DNA of 64,000 bases from Nocardioides halotolerans DSM 19273 (GTDB taxonomy: Bacteria > Actinomycetota > Actinomycetes > Propionibacteriales > Nocardioidaceae): assembly GCF_000422805.1 (NCBI RefSeq), contig NZ_KE383922.1, positions 99,984-163,983 of the forward strand, given 5' to 3'. This document shows, piece after piece, positions 57,116 to 64,000 of this stretch (its first letter is position 1; each line of letters opens with the position of its first letter). Under the pieces are notes generated by a model. It worked only from the letters and a program-made list of their open reading frames with translations, was not told where the DNA came from and ran no database searches. Both the position numbers and the translations under genes were made by a program.

Positions 57116-58641
57116 ACGTTGCAGAGCGCTCGCGCGTAGTCCACGAGCGTGGCCACGCCGTAGCCCGTGCCGCCCGAGGTGAGGTGACCGGACGGACCGC
57201 CGGAGTTGAACGCCGGGCCGGCGATGTCGAGGTGGCCCCAGGGGAGGCCGCCGGTGAACTCGCGGAGGAACGCCGCCGCGAACAGGCCGCCGCCCCAGCG
57301 GATCCAGTCGTGCTGGGACAGGTCGGCGACCCGGCTGCTGTGGATGCGCTCGTCCATGTGCTCGGGGATCGGCATCGGCCAGGCCTCCTCGCCGGCGGTC
57401 TCCGCCGCCCGGAGCACGTCGTCGACCACGTCGGGAGAGCCCATCACGCCGGCGACCTTGTCGCCGAGGGCGACGACCATGTGCCCGGTCAGGGTGGCCA
57501 CGTCGAGGATCACGTCCGGCTTCTGCTCGGCCGCCATCACCAGCGCGTCGCCGAGCACGAGCCGGCCCTCGGCGTCGGTGTTGAGGACCTCGACGGTGGT
57601 GCCGCCGTACATCGTGAGCACGTCGCCGGGCCGCACCGACGAGCCGGAGACCATGTTCTCCGCCATGGGGGCGTACGTCGTCACCTTGAGCGGCAGCCCC
57701 AGGCGCGCGATGGCCAGCGTCGCCTGCACCACCGCCGCCGCGCCAGCCATGTCGGACTTCATCTCGTTCATGCCCGACGGCGGCTTGATCGTGAGCCCGC
57801 CGGAGTCGAAGGTGATGCCCTTGCCGACCAGCGCGAGGTGCGCCACTGCCTTGCGCGGCGCGTAGGACAGCTCGACGAGCCGCGGCGGCGCGGCCGAGCC
57901 CATGCCGACACCGAGGATGCCTCCGCAGCCGAGCTCGAGGAGCTCCTTCTCGTCGCGCACCCGCACCGACACCTTCGGCCCGCGGCCCTTCGTGGTGTCC
58001 TTCACGGCGGCCTCGACCGCGGCGGCGAACGCCGGGGGCGTGAAGTCGCCGGGCGGGGTGTTCACCCAGCTGCGCGTCGCGGCGACCGCCTCGGACACGA
58101 CCTGCGCCTCCTCGAACGCCCGCCCGACGTCCTTCTTCCGCGCCGACGAGCACAGCACGACGACCTCGCCCGGCTGCTGGGTCGAGTCGTCGTCCGCCTT
58201 CTTCTTGTACGCCGTGTAGGCGTAGCTCCCGAGCATGAACCCCTCCGTCACCGCCCGCACGAGCTCCACCGAGTCGGTGGGCAGCGCGAGGGCGACCGAG
58301 GCGGTGTTGGCGACCGCCCGCGAGGCCGCTCCCGCGGCCCGGCGCACGGCCGTCGCGGAGGGCTGCTCGCCCTTGTCCAGCCTGCCGAGCCCCACGAGCA
58401 CGAGCAGCGGAGACGACAGCTGCTTGCCGGTTGGCACCTTGGTGACCTCGCCGGCCGTGCCGGTCACGCCGAGGGAGGAGAGCAGCGGGCGGAACGCCCG
58501 CCCGTAGGCCTTGGCGACGTCCTCCCCGCCGGGGGCGATGCCGGGGCCGCTCGCGCCCTTGCCGCCCTGCACCACGCCGACCACGACCGCGTCGCAGCGG
58601 GTCTTCGCGGGGTTGGCAGCGCGCAGCGTGTAGGTACTCAC
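57106..58641 (-). CDS. pepA: Leucyl aminopeptidase (M17)
   Basis: 511 residues from GTG 58641 (VSTYTLRAANP). M17 motifs: LVGKGITFDSGGLTIKPPSG (metal Lys and Asp), MKSDMAGAAAV (Asp), NTDAEGRLVLGDAL (NTDAEGR signature), DVATLTGHMVVALGD and HLDIAGPAFNSGGPSGHLTSGGTGYGV. A cytosolic dizinc aminopeptidase. Its final codons, Val-Gly-Gly-TGA, are formed by the adjoining repeat (GTGGTTGAGG on the minus strand). Divergent from gcvT, 31 nt apart. Confidence 0.95.
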   Translation of the reverse strand: MSTYTLRAANPAKTRCDAVVVGVVQGGKGASGPGIAPGGEDVAKAYGRAFRPLLSSLGVTGTAGEVTKVPTGKQLSSPLLVLVGLGRLDKGEQPSATAVRRAAGAASRAVANTASVALALPTDSVELVRAVTEGFMLGSYAYTAYKKKADDDSTQQPGEVVVLCSSARKKDVGRAFEEAQVVSEAVAATRSWVNTPPGDFTPPAFAAAVEAAVKDTTKGRGPKVSVRVRDEKELLELGCGGILGVGMGSAAPPRLVELSYAPRKAVAHLALVGKGITFDSGGLTIKPPSGMNEMKSDMAGAAAVVQATLAIARLGLPLKVTTYAPMAENMVSGSSVRPGDVLTMYGGTTVEVLNTDAEGRLVLGDALVMAAEQKPDVILDVATLTGHMVVALGDKVAGVMGSPDVVDDVLRAAETAGEEAWPMPIPEHMDERIHSSRVADLSQHDWIRWGGGLFAAAFLREFTGGLPWGHLDIAGPAFNSGGPSGHLTSGGTGYGVATLVDYARALCNVGG

Positions 58642-58672
58642 CGGCGCAGGATACGCAGGGTAGGTTCCGAAC

Positions 58673-59824
58673 ATGGACGGCACAGAGCCCGCGACACCGG
58701 CGACGGCGGCGGACGCGCCGCTGAGGTCGCCGCTGCACGAGCGGCACGAGGCGCTCGGAGCGAAGTTCGCCGACTTCGGCGGCTGGTCGATGCCGCTGGA
58801 GTACTCCTCGGGCGTCGTCAAGGAGCACACGGCGGTGCGTGAGGCCGTCGGCATCTTCGACGTCAGCCACCTCGGCAAGATCACCGTCGTCGGGCCGGGC
58901 GCGGCCGAGTTCGTGAACTCCACGCTCACCAACGACCTCGGCCGCATCGAGCACGGCAAGGCGCAGTACACGCTGTGCTGCGACGACGCCACCGGCGGGA
59001 TCGTCGACGACCTGATCGCCTACCTCCACACCGACGACCGGGTGCTGCTGGTGCCGAACGCCGCCAACACCGCCGAGGTCGCCCGCCGTCTGACCGAGGC
59101 GGCTCCCGAGGGCGTCGCGGTCCACGACCGGCACCGCGACTACGTCGTGCTCGCCGTCCAGGGCACGAAGTCCGACGAGGTCCTCGAGAAGGTCGGCCTG
59201 CCGGCCGGCCACGACTACATGTCCTTCGTCGAGGCCCCGGTGCCGGGCGAGCACCTGTCCGACCAGGGCGTCGTCGTCTGCCGCACCGGCTACACCGGCG
59301 AGCGCGGCTACGAGCTGATCGCCTCCAACGACGTCGCCCTCGCGCTGTGGGACGCGCTGATGGCCGCGGGCGAGGAGCTCGGCATGCTGCCGTGCGGCCT
59401 CGGCGCCCGCGACACGCTCCGCACCGAGATGGGCTACCCGCTGCACGGCCAGGACATCTCGCTCGAGACCACCCCCAACGAGGGGCGCCTCGGCTGGGCC
59501 GTCGGCTGGAAGAAGCCGGCGTTCTGGGGCCGCGACGTGCTGCTTAAGGAGAAGGAGGAGGGCCCCAAGCGGATCCTGCGCGGGCTCGTCTCCACCAGCC
59601 GGGCGATCCCGCGCCCGGGCATGCGCGTCTCGCTCACCGCCGACGTCCAGCTCGGCGAGGTCACCTCCGGCACGTTCTCCCCGACGCTCAAGAAGGGCAT
59701 CGGTCTCGCGATGCTGTCGTCGGTCGTCAACCCCGAGGCCGAGGTGGGCGTCGACGTCCGCGGCCGCCGCGAGATCTTCCAGCTCACCCCGCCGCCGTTC
59801 GTCGAGCCCTCGGTGCGCGAGTGA
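58673..59824 (+). CDS. gcvT: Aminomethyltransferase (glycine cleavage T protein)
   Basis: 383 residues. RSPLHERHEALGAKFADFGGWSMPLEY, VREAVGIFDVSHLGKI, YTLCCDDATGGIVDDLIAY, CRTGYTGERGYELI, GARDTLRTEMGYPLHGQDI and a C-terminal beta-barrel (VTSGTFSPTLKKGIGLAML). Takes the aminomethyl group from lipoyl-GcvH to tetrahydrofolate. No glycine riboswitch is visible in the 31-nt gap before it. Overlaps the next gene by 4 nt. Confidence 0.96.
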   Translation: MDGTEPATPATAADAPLRSPLHERHEALGAKFADFGGWSMPLEYSSGVVKEHTAVREAVGIFDVSHLGKITVVGPGAAEFVNSTLTNDLGRIEHGKAQYTLCCDDATGGIVDDLIAYLHTDDRVLLVPNAANTAEVARRLTEAAPEGVAVHDRHRDYVVLAVQGTKSDEVLEKVGLPAGHDYMSFVEAPVPGEHLSDQGVVVCRTGYTGERGYELIASNDVALALWDALMAAGEELGMLPCGLGARDTLRTEMGYPLHGQDISLETTPNEGRLGWAVGWKKPAFWGRDVLLKEKEEGPKRILRGLVSTSRAIPRPGMRVSLTADVQLGEVTSGTFSPTLKKGIGLAMLSSVVNPEAEVGVDVRGRREIFQLTPPPFVEPSVRE

Positions 59825-60078
59825 ACCTCCCCGAGCAGCCGCCGACCTTCCGCCCGCCCAGCCCGGCCGAGCGCCCGTGGGTCTGGCGGCTCGAGGACGC
59901 CTCCGGCTCGCCCGTCGACGTGCCGGCCGACTACGCCGAACGACGCTTCGCCTCCCAGGCCGACGCCGAGTCGTGGGTCGGCGAGATCTGGTCCGACCTC
60001 GCCGAGCTCGGCGTCGAGGCCGTCACGCTGATGGAGGCCGACCGGGTCGTCTACGGCCCGATGTCCCTCAGCGCCTGA
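59821..60078 (+). CDS. Hypothetical protein, 85 aa (gcvT-coupled)
   Basis: GTG 59821 overlaps the gcvT stop (GTGA). Contains WVWRLEDASGSPVDVPADYAERRFASQADAESWVGEIWSDL and ends DRVVYGPMSLSA. Small acidic alpha/beta protein, no cysteines or membrane segments. Translational coupling makes it a real gene; the function is unknown. Confidence 0.78.
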   Translation: MNLPEQPPTFRPPSPAERPWVWRLEDASGSPVDVPADYAERRFASQADAESWVGEIWSDLAELGVEAVTLMEADRVVYGPMSLSA

Positions 60079-60090
60079 GCCCATCGTCTC

Positions 60091-61299
60091 GTGCCACCCG
60101 GGCCGGACGTGCCGCACCAGGCGGCCCCTGACACAGTGGTCAGGGTGTTCCACCGCGACCGCCTCACCTGGGTCGCGTACGCCATGCTCGCGTGGTTCGC
60201 CTACCTGCAGGCGGCGCCGGGCCTCGTGGTCCCGCACCTGCGTCACGAGCTCGACCTCAGCTACTTCGTCGGGGGCCTCCACGTCGCGGCGTTCGCCCTC
60301 GGCAGCCTGGTCGCGGGGCTCGTCTCCTCGCGGCTCGAGCGCGCCGCGGGGCGCGGTCCGCTCCTCTGGTCGGCAGCCGCCGTCATGGGCATCGGCGCGA
60401 TCGGGCTGGTGCTCGCCGGGGTCGTCGCGGTCACGCTCGGGTCGATCCTCGTGATGGGGATCGGTGGCGGCGTGGTGCTCGCGACGGTCCAGGCCGCGCT
60501 CGCCGACCACCACGGCGAGCAGCGGGCCGTCGCGCTCACCGAGGCGAACGTCGCCGCGAGCGTGTCCTACGTCGTGCTGATCGGCGTCTTCGCCCTCGCC
60601 GCGGCGGCCGGTCTCGGATGGCGTGCGGCTCTGGTGGTCGCGCCGCTGGTGCCGGTGGCCATCTGGTGGGCGAACCGCGACGTCGCGCTCGAGCCGCCCG
60701 AGCCCGCCGGTGCCGACAGGGCCCGGCTGCCCGCGGCGTACTGGGTGGCCGCCGTCGTCCTGGTGTGTGTGGTCGCAGCCGAGTGGTGCGTGCTCTCGTG
60801 GGGCGCGACGTTCGTCGACGACCAGGTCGGCGTGTCGACCGACACCGCGGTGACCCTCATGGCCGGCTACTTCGGCGGTGTCGTCGTCGGTCGCGTGGTC
60901 GGCAGCCGGCTCGCCCGCAGACGCGAGCCTGCCCACCTGCTGGCCGTCGCCCTGGGCGTCACCGCCGCGGGGTTCGCGGTGCTGTGGCCGGCCGGCGAGC
61001 CGGTCCAGGCGGTCCTGGGCCTGGCCCTGCTCGGCCTGGGGCTCGGCAACCTCTTCCCGCTGGGCCTCACCGTCGCGGTCTCCCTCGCGCCCGGGCACGT
61101 CGCCGCGGCCAGCGGACGGGCGGTCGCGATGACCTCCCTCGCGGTCCTGCTGGCGCCGTTGACGGTCGGGTCGCTGGCCGACGCCACGTCGCTGAAGACC
61201 GCTCTCCTGGTGGTGCCCGCGATGCTGGCGCTCGCAGCGGCGGGGCTCGTCGCCGTACGCCGCTCCGGCGCGCCCGAGAGCGCAGGGGTCACCGCCTAG
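60091..61299 (+). CDS. MFS transporter
   Basis: 402 residues from GTG 60091; GTG 60136 (VVRVFHRDRLTWV) is an alternative nearer the first helix. Twelve hydrophobic segments, including WVAYAMLAWFAYLQAAPGLVV, FVGGLHVAAFALGSLVAGLVSSRLERA (loop 2-3) and LLAVALGVTAAGFAVLW. YNR/BtlA-like small MFS. Substrate unknown. Follows the gcvT-coupled gene by 12 nt. Confidence 0.85.
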   Translation: MPPGPDVPHQAAPDTVVRVFHRDRLTWVAYAMLAWFAYLQAAPGLVVPHLRHELDLSYFVGGLHVAAFALGSLVAGLVSSRLERAAGRGPLLWSAAAVMGIGAIGLVLAGVVAVTLGSILVMGIGGGVVLATVQAALADHHGEQRAVALTEANVAASVSYVVLIGVFALAAAAGLGWRAALVVAPLVPVAIWWANRDVALEPPEPAGADRARLPAAYWVAAVVLVCVVAAEWCVLSWGATFVDDQVGVSTDTAVTLMAGYFGGVVVGRVVGSRLARRREPAHLLAVALGVTAAGFAVLWPAGEPVQAVLGLALLGLGLGNLFPLGLTVAVSLAPGHVAAASGRAVAMTSLAVLLAPLTVGSLADATSLKTALLVVPAMLALAAAGLVAVRRSGAPESAGVTA

Positions 61300-61309
61300 G
61301 CTCACCGCC

Positions 61310-62614
61310 ATGCGTGCGGACGCGGACTTCATGGTCTACGTGGCCGCGCGCTGGCCGTACCTGGTCAAGGAGGCGGTGCTGCTCGGCGTGCCCCCCGACC
61401 GCGCCGCCGCAGCGACCACCGACGCGCTGTCGCGCTGCCGCGGCGACTGGGACCGTGCGAGCCGCGAGGAGAACGTCGACGCATTGGTGCAGGCCGAGCT
61501 GCGGCTCGCGGCTCGCCGCCACCCGGCCACCCCCGAGGCCGACCGGCAGCGCCTGGCCGACGAGCTGCTCGTGCTCGCCCCTCCGACGCTGGAGGAGCTC
61601 CAGCACCAGCAGCACGTCAACAACCGGGCGACCCTGCGGCGGGCCGCGTGGGTCGTCGTCCCGCTGCTCCTCGGCGGGATCGGGCTCGGCGTCTACCTCG
61701 GCACGAGCGGCGACCCGGCCTCGCCGTCGCCCGACGACGACGCGCTCGAGCCGGCCGCGGCCTCGCTGGAGGAGAACCCCGTGCCGGGGGTGGTCTGGTA
61801 CGCCGACGGGCGGCTCCACCTCGACCACACCGTGCTCGCGGTCGACGGGCTCCGGGACATGACCCGGATCGGCAACGGCGTCGTCTACGGCGACGACGAG
61901 GGGCGGGTCGTCTACGCCGCCGATGACGGCACCCGCGACGTGCTCGGGCACAAGGACCCCGCCGTGCCGGTCGCGGCGACCGACGAGACCGCGTGGGCCG
62001 CCTGGGTCGAGACCGGCGGCGACCGGCCGACGCTCGACGTAGTGGAGGCCGACACCGGCAACGAGCTCGCCTCTATCGCGGTGTCCTCCGGCACCGAGGT
62101 GGTCGCGGTCGACGGCACCAGCGTCTTCTACATCGACGCGGCGGGAGGGCACGAGCTGGTGCCGGGCACCGAGCAGCGGATCCGCCCGGTCAGCGCTGCC
62201 GGCCTGCTCGACGCGCGCTCGCGGGTCCGCGCCTACCAGGTCCTCGACGACACGATCGAGGTCGTACAGCCCAACTTCAGCGTCGCCTACCAGCTGCCGG
62301 GGGAGGGTGCGCAGCTCTCCTCCGACGGCAACCTCGTGGCCACCCGGCTGCCTGGCTCCGGCGAGCCGGTGCTCTACGACGCCCGCTCGGGCCTCGCGGT
62401 CCCGACCGGCGTACCGGACGGCGACCACGTGGTGGCCGTCGCGCCGGGCCGCCGCCTGACCGTCACCTACGTCGTCGCACCCGGTCACCAGTCGCCCGGA
62501 CACGAGCTCGAGCTCCGCACGTGCCAGGTGGGCGACAGGCCGGGGGAGGAGACGGTCTGCTCGACCCGCGCCCAGCTCCCCGACACCGGTGGCTCGCCGG
62601 TGCTGGCAAGGTGA
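61310..62614 (+). CDS. Membrane-anchored protein with beta-propeller-like extracytoplasmic part
   Basis: 434 residues. The N-terminal 105 residues are cytoplasmic and helical (FMVYVAARWPYLVKEAVLLG, ATTDALSRCRGDWDRA), vaguely like the truncated sigma-like or SigE-type region of Nocardioides membrane proteins. One membrane helix, AWVVVPLLLGGIGLGVYLG, near 112-130. The outer part has repeated beta motifs (GVVWYADGRLHLDHTVLAVDG, GNGVVYGDDEGRVVYAADDG, TAWAAWVETGG). No family recognised. Its stop overlaps the phzF-like start. Confidence 0.7.
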   Translation: MRADADFMVYVAARWPYLVKEAVLLGVPPDRAAAATTDALSRCRGDWDRASREENVDALVQAELRLAARRHPATPEADRQRLADELLVLAPPTLEELQHQQHVNNRATLRRAAWVVVPLLLGGIGLGVYLGTSGDPASPSPDDDALEPAAASLEENPVPGVVWYADGRLHLDHTVLAVDGLRDMTRIGNGVVYGDDEGRVVYAADDGTRDVLGHKDPAVPVAATDETAWAAWVETGGDRPTLDVVEADTGNELASIAVSSGTEVVAVDGTSVFYIDAAGGHELVPGTEQRIRPVSAAGLLDARSRVRAYQVLDDTIEVVQPNFSVAYQLPGEGAQLSSDGNLVATRLPGSGEPVLYDARSGLAVPTGVPDGDHVVAVAPGRRLTVTYVVAPGHQSPGHELELRTCQVGDRPGEETVCSTRAQLPDTGGSPVLAR

Positions 62615-63441
62615 GGGTCGTGCACCAGCTCCGTCAGGTCGACGTCTTCGGCTCCGGCCCGCTCACCGGCAACCCCGTCGCCGTCGTCCACGACGCCGAC
62701 GACCTCGACGACGAGCGCATGCAGCTCTTCGCGCAGTGGACCAACCTCTCCGAGACGACGTTCCTGTTGCGGCCGACGAACCCCGGCGCCGACTACCGGC
62801 TGCGGATCTTCACGCCCAGCCGCGAGCTGCCGTTCGCCGGCCACCCCACGCTCGGCAGCGCCCACGCCTGGCTCGAGGCGGGCGGCTCGCCGCGCGGCGA
62901 CGCGGTCGTGCAGGAGTGCGGCGCCGGGCTCGTCACGATCGCGCGAGGCGAGCGGCTCGAGTTCGAGGCGCCACCCCTGCTCAGGGACGGCCCGGTCGAC
63001 GACGCCGACCTCGCCACGATCACCCACGCCCTGGGCGTCGACCGCTCCGACATCGTGGACGCGAGGTGGATCGACAACGGGCCGGGCTGGGTCGGCGTTC
63101 TCCTGGGCGACGCCCACGACGTGCTCGCGCTGCGGCCCGACCTGCTCGCGCTGGCCGACCTCGACGTCGGCGTCGCCGGGCCCTGGCGCGACGGCGGCAG
63201 CGACGCGCAGGTGGAGGTGCGCGCCTTCGACCGCTCCACCGAGGACCCCGTCACCGGCAGCCTCAACGCCAGCCTCGGCCAGTGGCTGGCCGGCAGCGTC
63301 CTGCCCGAGCGGTACGTCGCCGCGCAGGGCACCGCCATCGGGCGGGCCGGCCGGGTGCACGTGAGGCGGGAGGGGACCGCGGTGTGGGTGGGAGGAGACA
63401 CCCGGACGACGGTGCGCGGAGAGGTCTCCCTGCGCGACTAG
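62611..63441 (+). CDS. PhzF-family protein
   Basis: 276 residues from GTG 62611, overlapping the preceding stop by 4 nt; GTG 62620 is possible. PhzF signatures: QVDVFGSGPLTGNPVAVVHDAD, LSETTFLL (catalytic Glu in SET), LRIFTPSRELPFAGHPTLGSAHAWLE and EDPVTGSLNASLGQWL (second half's GS loop). Isomerase-type fold of two diaminopimelate-epimerase-like halves. No phenazine genes nearby, so another substrate is likely. Confidence 0.92.
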   Translation: MRVVHQLRQVDVFGSGPLTGNPVAVVHDADDLDDERMQLFAQWTNLSETTFLLRPTNPGADYRLRIFTPSRELPFAGHPTLGSAHAWLEAGGSPRGDAVVQECGAGLVTIARGERLEFEAPPLLRDGPVDDADLATITHALGVDRSDIVDARWIDNGPGWVGVLLGDAHDVLALRPDLLALADLDVGVAGPWRDGGSDAQVEVRAFDRSTEDPVTGSLNASLGQWLAGSVLPERYVAAQGTAIGRAGRVHVRREGTAVWVGGDTRTTVRGEVSLRD

Positions 63442-63450
63442 GTTGGGGAC

Positions 63451-64000
63451 GTGCAGCAGTACCTCGACCTCCTGACCCGTGTCCTCGACGAGGGCGTCGA
63501 GAAGACCGACCGCACCGGCACCGGCACCCGCTCGGTGTTCGGGCACCAGCTGCGCTTCGACCTGAGCGCGGGCTTCCCGCTGGTGACGACGAAGAAGGTG
63601 CACACCCGGTCGGTCTTCGCCGAGCTGCTGTGGTTCCTCCGGGGCGACACCAACGTCAAGTGGCTCCAGGACCGCGGCGTCACGATCTGGGACGAGTGGG
63701 CCGACACCGACGGTGACCTCGGGCCGATCTACGGCTACCAGTGGCGCTCGTGGCCGACCCCCGACGGTCGGCACGTCGACCAGGTCGCGCAGGTCGTCGA
63801 CCAGATCAGGACCAACCCCGACTCGCGCCGCCACATCGTGAGCGCCTGGAACGTCGCCGACATCCCCGACATGGCGCTGGCGCCGTGCCACACGATGTTC
63901 CAGTTCTACGTCGCCCCGCAGGCCGACGGCCCGGGCCGGCTCAGCTGCCAGCTCTACCAGCGCTCGGCCGACGTGTTCCTCGGCGTGCCGTTCAACATCG
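63451..64000 (+). CDS. thyA: Thymidylate synthase (partial; runs off the window)
   Basis: Starts at GTG 63451 ([20 protein letters not shown]). 183 codons are visible: [86 protein letters not shown], and the catalytic Cys in [12 protein letters not shown]. Ends mid-gene at PFNI. Converts dUMP to dTMP with methylene-THF. Confidence 0.96.
   Translation, partial: MQQYLDLLTRVLDEGVEKTDRTGTGTRSVFGHQLRFDLSAGFPLVTTKKVHTRSVFAELLWFLRGDTNVKWLQDRGVTIWDEWADTDGDLGPIYGYQWRSWPTPDGRHVDQVAQVVDQIRTNPDSRRHIVSAWNVADIPDMALAPCHTMFQFYVAPQADGPGRLSCQLYQRSADVFLGVPFNI

Noticed and set aside
51653-57139. An 1828-codon open frame on the plus strand
   Set aside because: It runs antisense through the epimerase, sucB and lpdA, all with strong catalytic motifs on the minus strand. 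Its translation is Arg/Gly/Asp-rich with no domain.
58642-58672. Glycine riboswitch before gcvT
   Set aside because: Only 31 nt separate pepA and gcvT, too short for the aptamer.
56942-59446. An 834-codon minus-strand open frame over pepA
   Set aside because: Frame-shifted shadow of pepA; the real frame has all M17 motifs.

Overview
High-GC actinobacterial chromosome, most likely Nocardioidaceae (Nocardioides/Aeromicrobium-like). The basis is strong G/C third-position bias, many GTG starts, an AfsR-type SARP regulator, a GlnR box before a type I glnA, the lipA/DUF4191 pair and a 2-oxoglutarate dehydrogenase E2 with two lipoyl domains. I see no rRNA, tRNA or CRISPR array.

Layout. (1) 0-14 kb, core or semi-core: SARP/NB-ARC regulator, EamA exporter, MmpL exporter, DUF4386-like membrane protein, TreT-like trehalose synthase, two tiny unlisted ORFs, a secreted protein, a MerR-DICT regulator facing a TetR ligand-domain-only protein, and a SulP transporter with an ArsR regulator. 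(2) 14.2-41.4 kb, a genomic island. It opens with a 5'-truncated tyrosine integrase joined to an IS110 fragment. It carries redox and stress genes: redoxin, LtrA, NDH-2, a truncated quinone oxidoreductase, five alpha/beta hydrolases (one broken), a LAL regulator and its decayed copy, an ECF sigma factor, zinc-ribbon proteins, a lone cytochrome b, a ferritin-like/CDGSH/4Fe-4S fusion, patatin, an NmrA-diiron-TetR operon, a UBP zinc finger, a flavodoxin-fold reductase, an SDR, and gene and IS3 remnants. (3) 41.5-64 kb, core: glnA, RDD protein, Gfo/Idh oxidoreductase, DUF4191, lipA, ArsR-SRPBCC pair, ABC exporter, lipB, Tat esterase, TIGR01777 epimerase, sucB, lpdA, pepA, gcvT, MFS transporter, PhzF and the start of thyA. 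Lipoate synthesis and its users (lipA, lipB, sucB, lpdA, gcvT) lie within 15 kb.

Main result. Almost every transcription unit in the island is preceded by the same promoter-like signature, TGTCAC(A/G)-N16-GGTC or a one- or two-base variant. I count 16 copies with a spacer of exactly 16 nt, on both strands, three times as back-to-back divergent pairs. It closely resembles the published ECF41 sigma promoter (TGTCACA-N16-CGTC). The only sigma gene in the window (24438-25184) lies inside the island, behind a weaker copy of the motif, and looks cut short within its C-terminal SnoaL-like regulatory domain. The island therefore reads as a self-contained ECF-driven regulon, probably for redox, membrane or electrophile stress.

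The core carries two other layers of structure: a dispersed GGTTGAG...TCTCGAAACC repeat family (1-190, 51.6 kb, dense array at 56.5-57.1 kb) that supplies the stop codons of two genes, and long inverted repeats in intergenic gaps, several of them between divergent genes where they cannot be terminators.
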